A stretch of DNA of 64,000 nt from an uncultured Flavobacteriaceae bacterium (GCA_943789465.1 CALSUF010000004.1:124001-188000), one strand, 5' to 3'. Positions 17,807 through 24,182 are shown, counted from the stretch's first letter. A program made the numbers and translations. Notes: a model not told the origin generated them from the letters alone.

Positions 17807-19465
17807 ATGAAAAAAATACTATTAAGTGCTGCACTCTTTGCAGTCAGTTTTATAACTTTTGCACAAATAGGGATCAACACCCAAACTCCCGAAGGTATCT
17901 TAGATGTGGTATCTACAGACAGTGGATTGGTGGTACCTCGTGTGGCAAATATTGCTGCTGTGACCACCCCTGTAAACGGAACTATTGTCTATGACATTAC
18001 TTCCAATTGTATAAGAACCTATGAAAATGGTGCTTGGTCCATATGTTTGAGCGGAGGCGCGAACGGAGGCACGGTTTCCAACGATTGTGACACCAATGGT
18101 TTTAAAGAAGAATTAGCCCCTATACAAAATATCGATGCCTCAGGAAATTCTTCTTTTTCAGTGACCCTGACCAACAACAGTTTTGCAGAGGTTGGTGTTA
18201 TATTCTCTTCAGACGACTTGGTGCTGAGCGGCGATAACAGCTCAGACCTTACCGTAGGCACTCCTTCACCTTTAAGTATAAGTAATTGGCAATCTGGAGG
18301 AAGCCTAAAAGTAACCTACCCACTTATCGGCACGCCCACTACTTTAGGCACCCTAACTGGGACATGGACCAAGTTCAACTTGAGCTGCACCAAAACAACT
18401 CCCATTGTTAAAGGAGACGCTGCTTTTACACTACTACCCATAGATCCTATCCTTTCCATTGGCGATACAAATGTAGACATTCAAGGGGTGATTGACAATG
18501 CCACCAACAAAATCACCATAGACATTCCGTATACCGGAGGACATGAAACTTATGATGCCTACACCAGTGCTGCAGTTGTTGCCACTGGAGAATCAGCGGA
18601 TACCAATAACATCACCATCAGCTACCCAGCAGGAACGTTTAGTGATACAGGGTCCATTACAGTAACCGTTGTTGTAGATGGCGATGGGACTTTTAACGTT
18701 AAAAAACAACTCTTTAACGTGTTAGAAACTATTGGTACTTTTGACTTCCAAGTAAATGGGATATCTAAGGGCAACATAGTATTGCAAGCTTCTGGAGGAA
18801 TTACAGACCGTAATTTTGTCGATGCCGACCATAAGTTTATATATACAAGCGTTACCAACCCTACAACGGGAAAAACGTGGTTGAGTAACAACCTAGGGGC
18901 GCATTACACCAATGTGAACCATGCGGCTTTTGACCCAAAAGCACAGGCAACAGCCTCCTACGATTTTAAGGCTTATGGAAGTCTCTTCCAATGGGGTCGT
19001 TATTCTGATGGACACGCCCTAATCAATTGGACATCTGCTACAGGATCTGATGGTGCTGAGCAGATAAGAGAAACTACTACCACCTCTGCATCTACTACAG
19101 TAGGGCACGATGATTTTATTTTAAGGCCTTACGAGGCAACGGGTTATTGGTACACAGGTCCCCCCCTTGATTTATGGAAAGGAGAAGGAAGTTTAAATAA
19201 CCCTTGTCCAGTAGGTTACAGAGTACCAAGCGCAGGAGAGTTGAATGTAGAGCGTGTGTCTTGGAGTCCAAATAATGGTGAAGTAGGTGCAATTAATAGC
19301 CCATTAAAACTATCAAGTGGAGGCGACCGCAATGAAATTGGAGGCAATCTGGAGGATGGTTATGGAAATTACCAGACGCATTCGGAAAATTTCGTTTTAA
19401 CTATTAGTAGATTCAAGTTATTTCCAAAGCGAGTTTTACTCCGGTATCGCGTTACGTTGCATTAA
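17807..19465 (+). CDS. Fib_succ_major-type surface protein, paralogue 3 (C-terminal frameshift)
   Basis: The signal peptide and first ~45 residues match paralogues 1 and 2. Then comes its own variable segment, then the shared central block (about 18400-18800), and then a different version of the C-terminal domain (TGKTWLSNNLGA, FQWGRYSDG, NNPCPVGYRVPSAGEL). Near 19400-19418 the frame is lost: the product ends in LLRYRVTLH, whereas another frame encodes SGIALRCIKD and a stop at 19472, the expected family ending. Two of the three tandem copies are therefore broken in the last ~20 codons. The secreted surface role is as for its neighbours. Confidence 0.65.
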   Translation: MKKILLSAALFAVSFITFAQIGINTQTPEGILDVVSTDSGLVVPRVANIAAVTTPVNGTIVYDITSNCIRTYENGAWSICLSGGANGGTVSNDCDTNGFKEELAPIQNIDASGNSSFSVTLTNNSFAEVGVIFSSDDLVLSGDNSSDLTVGTPSPLSISNWQSGGSLKVTYPLIGTPTTLGTLTGTWTKFNLSCTKTTPIVKGDAAFTLLPIDPILSIGDTNVDIQGVIDNATNKITIDIPYTGGHETYDAYTSAAVVATGESADTNNITISYPAGTFSDTGSITVTVVVDGDGTFNVKKQLFNVLETIGTFDFQVNGISKGNIVLQASGGITDRNFVDADHKFIYTSVTNPTTGKTWLSNNLGAHYTNVNHAAFDPKAQATASYDFKAYGSLFQWGRYSDGHALINWTSATGSDGAEQIRETTTTSASTTVGHDDFILRPYEATGYWYTGPPLDLWKGEGSLNNPCPVGYRVPSAGELNVERVSWSPNNGEVGAINSPLKLSSGGDRNEIGGNLEDGYGNYQTHSENFVLTISRFKLFPKRVLLRYRVTLH

Positions 19466-19524
19466 GGACTAAGCAACAGCGCTGGCGTTACCCTATTGCG
19501 TTAAATAATCAACCTTAAAATTAA

Positions 19525-19556
19525 AACCACTGCACTCAGTTGCGGTGGTTTTTTTT
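19525..19556 (+). terminator. Rho-independent terminator after the paralogue cluster
   Basis: ACCACTGCA and TTGCGGTGGT pair around CTCAG, followed by eight T. It lies about 60 nt after the last paralogue and would end the cluster's transcript. Confidence 0.85.
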
Positions 19557-19682
19557 GTTTAGAAAAAAGAGTGTAGAAAAAAGTGATGAGTCATGAGTTA
19601 GGGGTTAGGAGTTGTGAGCATTTAGCATCTAGCGTCTAGCATCTACATAAAAGACATAGTTTTCGTTCTTTACAAAATAAGC

Positions 19683-19752
19683 TACGTTTATTACGTCAAT
19701 TAGACGTTTGCTACATAGCGTTTTTGGTTTTGGATATTAATTATGATATTTA
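19683..19752 (+). promoter_or_regulatory. LytTR-like box pair and weak -7 element (unit 19.7)
   Basis: TACGTTTAT at 19683 (all nine consensus positions) and GACGTTTGC at 19703 (seven) are 20 bp apart, each followed by TAC. At the standard distance of 39 nt after the second box start lies GATATTTA (19745), which keeps A and TTT of TAnnTTTG but not the ends. TTG is at 19724-19726. This is the weakest promoter of the family. Confidence 0.5.
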
Positions 19753-19757
19753 AATAA

Positions 19758-19829
19758 CAATTTATGATTATAGTAAGTTAAATTTTAGTAGGAAAAGCCC
19801 CCGTTTGACATAACAAGGGGGTTTTTTTA
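19758..19829 (+). ncRNA. Candidate small RNA, unit 19.7
   Basis: A short segment between the box unit and a hairpin (CCCCC at 19798-19802, GGGGG at 19817-19821, then seven T). Before the hairpin it has AAGTTAAATTTTAG and GGAAAA, resembling AAGTTAAATTGG and GAAAA in the twin units at 23 kb. No open reading frame of note. The ends are estimated. Confidence 0.45.
19797..19829 (+). terminator. Hairpin with T-run
   Basis: CCCCCGTT and AAC/GGGGG pair with a small bulge, followed by TTTTTTT. It ends the candidate RNA of unit 19.7. Confidence 0.7.
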
Positions 19830-19832
19830 TTG

Positions 19833-20296
19833 TTATATGGTTTTTTGATTCGTTGTATTAGAGCATAAACGATGCAGTAGGATGTGTTATGAGCTCTATT
19901 ATTATAGCATAAGAACCCGCAAATAATGAACTCTACAAAGTGGCTAAAAATAGAGGTTTTTCTGAAATGATTCCCATAGCTTTAAGCGGATCATTGTACC
20001 ATGAAATAGACTTTGTTCTAGTAATTTTTAGAAATACCCAATAGAACTAAGACATTTTTGATAGGGGTAAATAATGTTGGAACTACTTGGGTTACCAATA
20101 AAGCCCCCTATATTTTACAGGATTTTTTGATCGAAACGCGGTTTGTAATATACCTGGACTGACCAATGCCACAGTACCATTTTTGATGGGAGTAATAATA
20201 GTGAGCTGCTTTTTGCTGTTCTACAGACTTTTCGTTTTAAATTTTGTTGCTACTTAAGGTTATAGTACCTTAGCCTTCGTTATTCAAAATGCTTTT
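19833..20296. other. Gene-free stretch with possible decayed coding sequence
   Basis: Short open stretches occur in different frames, for example about 39 codons from 19928 to the TAG at 20041 (ELYKVAKNRGFSEMIPIALS) and about 30 codons near 20071-20160. None has a start and a recognisable family. This could be the remains of a gene; I cannot name it. Confidence 0.25.
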
Positions 20297-21295
20297 ATGC
20301 CGGGGTCCAATATTACTTTAAAACAATTGTCATCCATTTTAGGGGTGTCTATTTCAACTATTTCAAAAGCGTTGAATGATAGTCATGAAATTAGTGATGT
20401 GACCAAAAAACGCATTGTGGAGATGGCAAAACTTCATGACTATCAACCCAATAAAATTGCGGTGGGTTTGAAGTCTGGAAAAACCAATACCATTGCAGTA
20501 GTGATTCCAAGTGTTCAAAATAGTTTTTTTGCACGCGCTTTGTATGGCATTGAAAGCCTAATTTCGGAAACCAATTTTAATATTATAGTGTGTTTGACCA
20601 AAGAATCTCACACCAAAGAAGTGGAGACTTTCAATATGTTGTCCAATGGGGTGGTAGATGGTTTTATAGTAGCTGTTTCTGAAGAAACACAGAATTTACA
20701 AAATTACGATCATTTTACAAATGCATTGGAAAATGGCAAATCGGTTGTGATGTTTGATCGTGTCATTGATTCTGTGAATTGTGGAAAAGTGACTACAAAC
20801 GACTTTACAGCTTTGTCAGAGGCCACTCAAACACTTATAAGTTCAGAGCGAAAAAATATTGTATTATTGACTACCATACATAAGTTGAATGTTGGAAAAC
20901 AACGGGCACAAGGCTATATAAAAGCCATGAATGCGGCAGGATTTCAGCCTGTTATTCTAGAATCCGATGACCAACAAGCAGGTACTGTGATGGTTGATTA
21001 TTTAAAGTCTAATCCAGTTGATGCGATCATTGCGTTGGACACAGATGCCTCTTTGTCTGCTTTAAAAGCAGTGAAGGTTTCTGGAATGCAAATTCCAAAA
21101 GATATAGCCGTGATTGGGTATGTGAGTGAACGTATGGCACACAACCTAACACCAGAATTAACAACAATCAATCAACACAGTTATACAATAGGAAATGCGG
21201 CAGCACAAATGATTACTGAAGCCATTCGAACTAAATCTAAAGAGATCAAACATATTGTAGTCAGTTCTACTTTATCAGTTCGAGATTCCTCCTAA
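20297..21295 (+). CDS. LacI family transcriptional regulator
   Basis: This 332-residue protein has the two-part LacI layout. The N-terminal helix-turn-helix (ITLKQLSSILGVSISTISKALN) and hinge helix (YQPNKIAVGLKSGKT) are followed by a periplasmic-binding-protein-like effector domain starting IAVVIPSVQNSFF. LacI regulators in Bacteroidota usually control sugar-use loci, but no transporter or glycosidase gene adjoins this one, so the target and inducer are unknown. A terminator follows directly. It may be an orphan left by loss of the neighbouring locus; the gene-free stretch before it looks decayed. Confidence 0.92.
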   Translation: MPGSNITLKQLSSILGVSISTISKALNDSHEISDVTKKRIVEMAKLHDYQPNKIAVGLKSGKTNTIAVVIPSVQNSFFARALYGIESLISETNFNIIVCLTKESHTKEVETFNMLSNGVVDGFIVAVSEETQNLQNYDHFTNALENGKSVVMFDRVIDSVNCGKVTTNDFTALSEATQTLISSERKNIVLLTTIHKLNVGKQRAQGYIKAMNAAGFQPVILESDDQQAGTVMVDYLKSNPVDAIIALDTDASLSALKAVKVSGMQIPKDIAVIGYVSERMAHNLTPELTTINQHSYTIGNAAAQMITEAIRTKSKEIKHIVVSSTLSVRDSS

Positions 21296-21298
21296 AAA

Positions 21299-21335
21299 GA
21301 ATACAAGCCCACCAAGTGAGCTTGTATATAATTTT
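21299..21335 (+). terminator. Terminator of the LacI-type gene
   Basis: ATACAAGC and GCTTGTAT pair with an inner CAC/GTG, then ATAATTTTATTTT. It starts a few bases after the LacI stop. Confidence 0.75.
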
Positions 21336-21428
21336 ATTTTCCAAATAACACGATTTCATTGATTACCACTTCTGTGGTATACCGTTTGTTGCCCTCTTTA
21401 TCGATCCAAGAACAGTTGGTTAACTTGC
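21334..21428 (-). pseudogene. Remnant of an ssb 3' end
   Basis: Read leftward, this encodes NCSWIDKEGNKRYTTEVVIN then EIVLFGK and a stop, clearly the C-terminus of a single-strand-binding protein like the intact gene at 22093 (RSWDDKEGNKRYTTEVVVNE). Similarity stops at about 21428. The changes are mostly compatible with the protein, so it was once a coding paralogue. The remnant and the intact gene flank the toxin-antitoxin pair. Confidence 0.75.
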
Positions 21429-21493
21429 GTTAGTTGTAAATTCACTATTCTTTTTTGTGTGGAAAACCGTTAAATAGACATTAAAGCAAGTAT

Positions 21494-21790
21494 TTAAATC
21501 TTGTCTGTCCAGTTTTTTGGATTTTTACTTGTATGAAAAACTGCTATTATTTTAATCGTTTTTTTATCCATAATATAATGAATGCCAAATGGAAATGTTT
21601 TGGTAAAATAGATGTGTACGTTTTTATATTTTTTTTGAATGGTCTGAGGTTCTTTGGACAGATATTCAATACTTTGTTTAATTTCTTCTTGAAATTTTTT
21701 AGCTAATTCTTTTTTCTTTTTACCATACCAGAACGATGCTTCAGCGATGTCAAATATAGCTTCATCAGAAACTAAGACATCATAAATCAT
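21494..21790 (-). CDS. ParE/RelE-family toxin
   Basis: This 98-residue basic protein has the ParE/RelE plan: VSDEAIFDIAEASFWYGKKKKELAKKFQEEI (two helices), then a sheet ending IHYIMDKKTIKIIAVFHTSKNPKNW. The Arg/Lys-rich ending and FHTSKNP motif are typical of the plasmid-stabilisation group. Such toxins act on gyrase or the ribosome; which one cannot be told here. It starts with a 4-nt overlap (ATGA) with the preceding antitoxin frame, as in a normal operon. The toxin looks intact although the antitoxin is frameshifted. Confidence 0.85.
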   Translation of the reverse strand: MIYDVLVSDEAIFDIAEASFWYGKKKKELAKKFQEEIKQSIEYLSKEPQTIQKKYKNVHIYFTKTFPFGIHYIMDKKTIKIIAVFHTSKNPKNWTDKI

Positions 21791-22016
21791 AGTGTCTGTT
21801 TTAGTTTTTGCTCAACTTGTTCCCACGTGTAAAGTTTGGTGTCTCCATTATTAATTCTTGATAAACGCCTGTCTAACTCTTCTTTATGAGATTGAGGCAA
21901 TTCAAAAGAAGTTTCAGTATCGTCATTTAAAAGCACTTTTATTTTTTAATTAATGACTCTTTTTGCGTTTCAAGTAATAACTTAACAAGTTCTATTTTCT
22001 CTGTTTGTAAATCCAT
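21787..22016 (-). pseudogene. Antitoxin of the ParE-type toxin, frameshifted
   Basis: From ATG 22016 the frame runs 25 codons (MDLQTEKIELVKLLLETQKE, then SLIKK) to a TAA at 21939-21941. The -1 frame continues IKVLLNDDTETSFELPQSHK and on through ELDRRLSRINNG and LYTWEQVEQKLKQTL, ending at 21787 with a 4-nt overlap with the toxin. The whole would be a ~76-residue addiction-module antitoxin of the usual type. One extra A in the A6 run at 21942-21947 restores it. It could be a real mutation, a sequencing error in a homopolymer, or ribosomal slippage, for which the site TAAAAAA is not ideal. Confidence 0.65.
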
Positions 22017-22092
22017 AACACTATAATTATACAGCTAAGTTAATCAAATTAATGCTTTTATAAAACGTAAAAAGAGTCATTGTTATAATATG

Positions 22093-22428
22093 CTATTTAC
22101 TAAACATCAACAATTCATTGACCACCACTTCTGTGGTATACCGTTTGTTGCCTTCTTTGTCGTCCCAAGAACGGTTGGTTAATTTGCCTTCAATCGCAAT
22201 TTCTTTGCCTTTGGTAACGTAGTTCTCGATGAGTTCTGCAGTTTTGTTCCATGCGACAAGGTTGTGCCATTCTGTTTTGGTTTGTTTTTGACCATCAGCA
22301 TCTTTGTAGTACTCGTTTGTTGCCAATGAAAATTTCGCTAATTTTTGTCCACTGTCTAAAGTAATGATTTCTGGATCATTTCCTAGGTTTCCAATTAACT
22401 GTACTTTGTTTCTAAGTGTGTTCATCAT
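22093..22428 (-). CDS. ssb: Single-stranded DNA-binding protein (short form)
   Basis: This 111-residue OB-fold protein starts MMNTLRNKVQLIGNLGNDPE and has the core ATNEYYKDADGQKQTKTEWHN followed by GKEIAIEGKLTNRSW. It ends in VVNELLMFSK directly after the OB fold, so it lacks the flexible linker and acidic DDDIPF-type tail that recruits partner proteins. Short tail-less SSBs are common as second copies in Bacteroidota, often with mobile DNA or competence. A double Met at the start makes 22425 an equal choice. A truncated paralogue lies at 21334. Confidence 0.92.
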   Translation of the reverse strand: MMNTLRNKVQLIGNLGNDPEIITLDSGQKLAKFSLATNEYYKDADGQKQTKTEWHNLVAWNKTAELIENYVTKGKEIAIEGKLTNRSWDDKEGNKRYTTEVVVNELLMFSK

Positions 22429-22505
22429 AAATAATTTTAAGGTTATTACAGTTTTACTATCGAACGATTCGACACTGCAAAGATGTGATACTGTCCAAAT
22501 GTTAG

Positions 22506-22557
22506 TCGGTTATTAGTTGTTTAATTTCGTTTGTAATTACTTGTAGTCGTTTGTAAT
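22506..22557 (+). promoter_or_regulatory. Weaker 20-bp-period boxes between ssb and the zinc-ribbon gene
   Basis: GGTTATTAGTT, CGTTTGTAATT and CGTTTGTAATT have their GTT cores at 20-bp intervals (GTT starts at 22509, 22529, 22549). They resemble the island boxes but lack the TTAC end, and the nearby TACATTTG at 22566 is not 39 nt away. They may be a diverged member or unrelated. Confidence 0.3.
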
Positions 22558-22565
22558 TGGTTAAT

Positions 22566-22573
22566 TACATTTG
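22566..22573 (+). promoter_or_regulatory. Candidate -7 element (TACATTTG)
   Basis: Perfect TAnnTTTG 36 nt before the ATG at 22609, with TTG at 22541-22543 about 22 nt upstream. Confidence 0.6.
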
Positions 22574-22608
22574 TATATTCGCTCTTTATAATCACAATTT
22601 AATATAAA

Positions 22609-22956
22609 ATGAAAAAGCAATGCCCCGAATGTAGTGATCCAATTATTGGTCGAACAGACAAAAAGTTTTGTAGTGATGGTTGTAGGAATAGCTATAATAA
22701 TCGCGTTAATAAGGATCAGAAAAATCTCATTAGAAATATTAATAATCGTTTGAGAAAAAACTGGCGTATTTTGGAATCTCTTAATCCGCATCAAAAAACA
22801 AAATCAACTCGTGATAAGCTCATAGCTAAAGGTTTTGATTTTAATTATTTTACAAGCATTTATACGACGAAGTCTGGCACAGTTTATTATTTTGTGTACG
22901 ACCAAGGGTATTTGCCCTTAGAAAATCAGTTTTATGCATTGGTTAAGCGTGAGTAA
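22609..22956 (+). CDS. Small zinc-ribbon protein of unknown function
   Basis: This 115-residue protein begins with a treble-cysteine pattern CPECSDPII...KKFCSDGC, spaced like a zinc ribbon of the DUF2116 type. A basic helical part follows (NRVNKDQKNLIRNINNRLRK), then a short C-terminal beta part (YTTKSGTVYYFVYDQGYLPL). Nucleic-acid binding is plausible from the Zn motif and basic helix but not shown. It is divergent from ssb, with a shared 180-nt intergenic region. Small proteins of this look are frequent in Flavobacteriaceae, but I know no defined function. Confidence 0.7.
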   Translation: MKKQCPECSDPIIGRTDKKFCSDGCRNSYNNRVNKDQKNLIRNINNRLRKNWRILESLNPHQKTKSTRDKLIAKGFDFNYFTSIYTTKSGTVYYFVYDQGYLPLENQFYALVKRE

Positions 22957-23000
22957 CACTTTTTAGATTAGAATGTATCTCCGATTATGTGCTTATGATT

Positions 23001-23070
23001 ACCGTTTATTACGTCAAATACCCGTTAGTTACATAGCTGTTGTAGAGGCTGTATAAGGACTCTATATTTG
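23001..23070 (+). promoter_or_regulatory. LytTR-like box pair and perfect promoter (unit 23.0)
   Basis: ACCGTTTAT at 23001 (9 of 9 positions) and CCCGTTAGT at 23021 (8 of 9) are 20 bp apart, each followed by TAC. TTG is at 23040-23042, and TATATTTG at 23063-23070 follows after 20 nt. The second box start to -7 distance is 39 nt. The boxes would sit at about -70 and -50 from the transcription start, as expected for an activator. Confidence 0.75.
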
Positions 23071-23075
23071 GGGTA

Positions 23076-23147
23076 TGTAATTTAATATCTTACTTAAAAG
23101 TTAAATTGGTTAATTTTGGAAAACACCACTCTTGTGGTGTTTTTTTT
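23076..23147 (+). ncRNA. Candidate small RNA, twin copy A
   Basis: A ~72-nt transcript is predicted from the promoter at 23063 to the terminator. From 23090 on it is nearly identical to copy B: TTACTTAAAAGTTAAATTGG, then TTAATTTT and the hairpin AACACCAC/GTGGTGTT. The first ~15 nt differ between copies. No start codon with a sensible frame is present. The ends are estimated from the promoter and terminator. Confidence 0.65.
23119..23147 (+). terminator. Terminator of small RNA copy A
   Basis: AACACCAC and GTGGTGTT pair around a TCTT loop, followed by eight T. Confidence 0.88.
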
Positions 23148-23188
23148 GTTTTACGCTCACCTATTAAATCGTTTAAATATATTATATC

Positions 23189-23258
23189 CCCGTTGGTTAC
23201 GCAGACTATCCGTTTGTTACATGGTAGTTGTGAGACTGCTTAATAGGGCATACATTTG
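23189..23258 (+). promoter_or_regulatory. LytTR-like box pair and perfect promoter (unit 23.2)
   Basis: CCCGTTGGT at 23189 (8 of 9) and TCCGTTTGT at 23209 (9 of 9) are 20 bp apart. TTG at 23228-23230 and TACATTTG at 23251-23258 are separated by 20 nt. The box start to -7 distance is 39 nt, as in unit 23.0. Confidence 0.75.
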
Positions 23259-23263
23259 TCTAA

Positions 23264-23347
23264 TGTAGGGTCGGGTTTTCTTGACGTTACTTAAAAGTTA
23301 AATTGGTTAATTTTTGAAAAACACCACTCTCGTGGTGTTTTTTTTTT
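23264..23347 (+). ncRNA. Candidate small RNA, twin copy B
   Basis: A ~84-nt transcript is predicted. Its 5' part (TAATGTAGGGTCGGGTTTTC region) is unlike copy A, while the part from 23287 matches copy A apart from one inserted T and a C/T change in the terminator loop. Conserved 3' half with variable 5' half, in tandem 188 bp apart, suggests duplication followed by divergence of the 5' region, which might be the target-reading part. Confidence 0.65.
23316..23347 (+). terminator. Terminator of small RNA copy B
   Basis: AACACCAC and GTGGTGTT pair around TCTC, followed by about ten T. Confidence 0.88.
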
Positions 23348-23392
23348 GTTCAAAAAGGAAGTTGAAAATCAATTTGATTTCAAAAAATCTCT

Positions 23393-23400
23393 TACTTTTG
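23393..23400 (+). promoter_or_regulatory. Candidate -7 element (TACTTTTG) of the TPR gene
   Basis: Perfect TAnnTTTG 17 nt before the ATG at 23418; TTG at 23374-23376 is about 16 nt upstream. Confidence 0.5.
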
Positions 23401-23417
23401 AATCAAATTATACAACA

Positions 23418-24119
23418 ATGAAATATCTTAAATACACAATTTTATTAGCTTTTTGTTTTTCAATGCAAATTCAGGCTCAAAACCAATCAACATTAGTGTC
23501 TCATTTCAAGGCCTATTATGCTCAGATGCAACAACAGGGCGACATACAAGGGGTTATAAATGCGATGACACACCTAGTTTTACTAGAACCCAATGTGAAA
23601 CGTAAAGATACTTTAGCAGCCCTTTATATGAATGAAGGAAAGTATGCGCAAGCTTTGAATTTAATTGGTATTGAACTTTCAGATACAGACACCAATTTAG
23701 CGACGGAAGTAAAAGCAGTTAGTTTAAAATCATTGAACGAGCCTAAACGTGCCATTGCACATTACGAAGTATTATACAAGCAAAAACGAACCGTTTCTCT
23801 TGCTTATGAGTTAGCAGATTTAAAAATCCAAACAGAGGATCTTGAAGGAGCTACTCTAAACATTACATACGGAATAGCAAATGCTACATCCGATATGATG
23901 AAGCCTTACTACGAAACACAAACGCCTTATCAGGTACCCGCACTTGCAGGTTTTATGTATTTAAAGGCAATTGCTAAATTTAGAGAGAATCCAGAGACAA
24001 ATCATGATGCTTCAATTTCAATCTTGAATGAAGCTCTCCAATTAGCACCTAACTTTAATATGGCAAATTTGGCAGTTGATGCGATACGTGCTCAAAAAGA
24101 AGCTAAAAATAAAGAGTAA
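23418..24119 (+). CDS. Secreted TPR-like protein
   Basis: I chose the ATG at 23418 because it begins a signal peptide (MKYLKYTILLAFCFSMQIQAQ); the frame is open 72 nt further up into the terminator of small RNA B. The 233-residue product is helical, with TPR-like pairs (DTLAALYMNEGKYAQALNLI; ILNEALQLAPNFNMANLAV). It is probably periplasmic and may act as a scaffold, but no partner is visible. It lies alone between the small RNAs and a bidirectional terminator. Confidence 0.75.
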   Translation: MKYLKYTILLAFCFSMQIQAQNQSTLVSHFKAYYAQMQQQGDIQGVINAMTHLVLLEPNVKRKDTLAALYMNEGKYAQALNLIGIELSDTDTNLATEVKAVSLKSLNEPKRAIAHYEVLYKQKRTVSLAYELADLKIQTEDLEGATLNITYGIANATSDMMKPYYETQTPYQVPALAGFMYLKAIAKFRENPETNHDASISILNEALQLAPNFNMANLAVDAIRAQKEAKNKE

Positions 24120-24140
24120 ATCCTCTTAAAAATTAAGAAA

Positions 24141-24172
24141 AAAAAAGCAGCGCCATAGCGCTGCTTTTTTTT
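24141..24172. terminator. Bidirectional terminator between convergent genes
   Basis: AGCAGCGC and GCGCTGCT pair around CATA, with A-run before and T-run after, so it works for both the TPR gene (+) and the M13 peptidase gene (-). Confidence 0.92.
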
Positions 24173-24182
24173 GTAATGATCC

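Noticed and set aside
14502-19472. Diversity-generating retroelement, because tandem variable C-type-lectin-like/Fib_succ_major proteins are typical DGR targets
   Set aside because: No reverse transcriptase, template repeat or accessory gene is present, and the differences between copies are not A-specific; ordinary duplication and conversion explain the pattern.
20297-21295. The LacI regulator as the protein binding the 20-bp boxes
   Set aside because: LacI proteins bind palindromes; the boxes are direct repeats without dyad symmetry.
22141-22160. Another regulatory box (ACCGTTTGTTGCC) at 22.14 kb and its copy at 21.38 kb
   Set aside because: It lies inside the ssb coding sequence and the ssb remnant, encodes the conserved NKRYT residues, lacks the TTAC end and has no partner 20 bp away.
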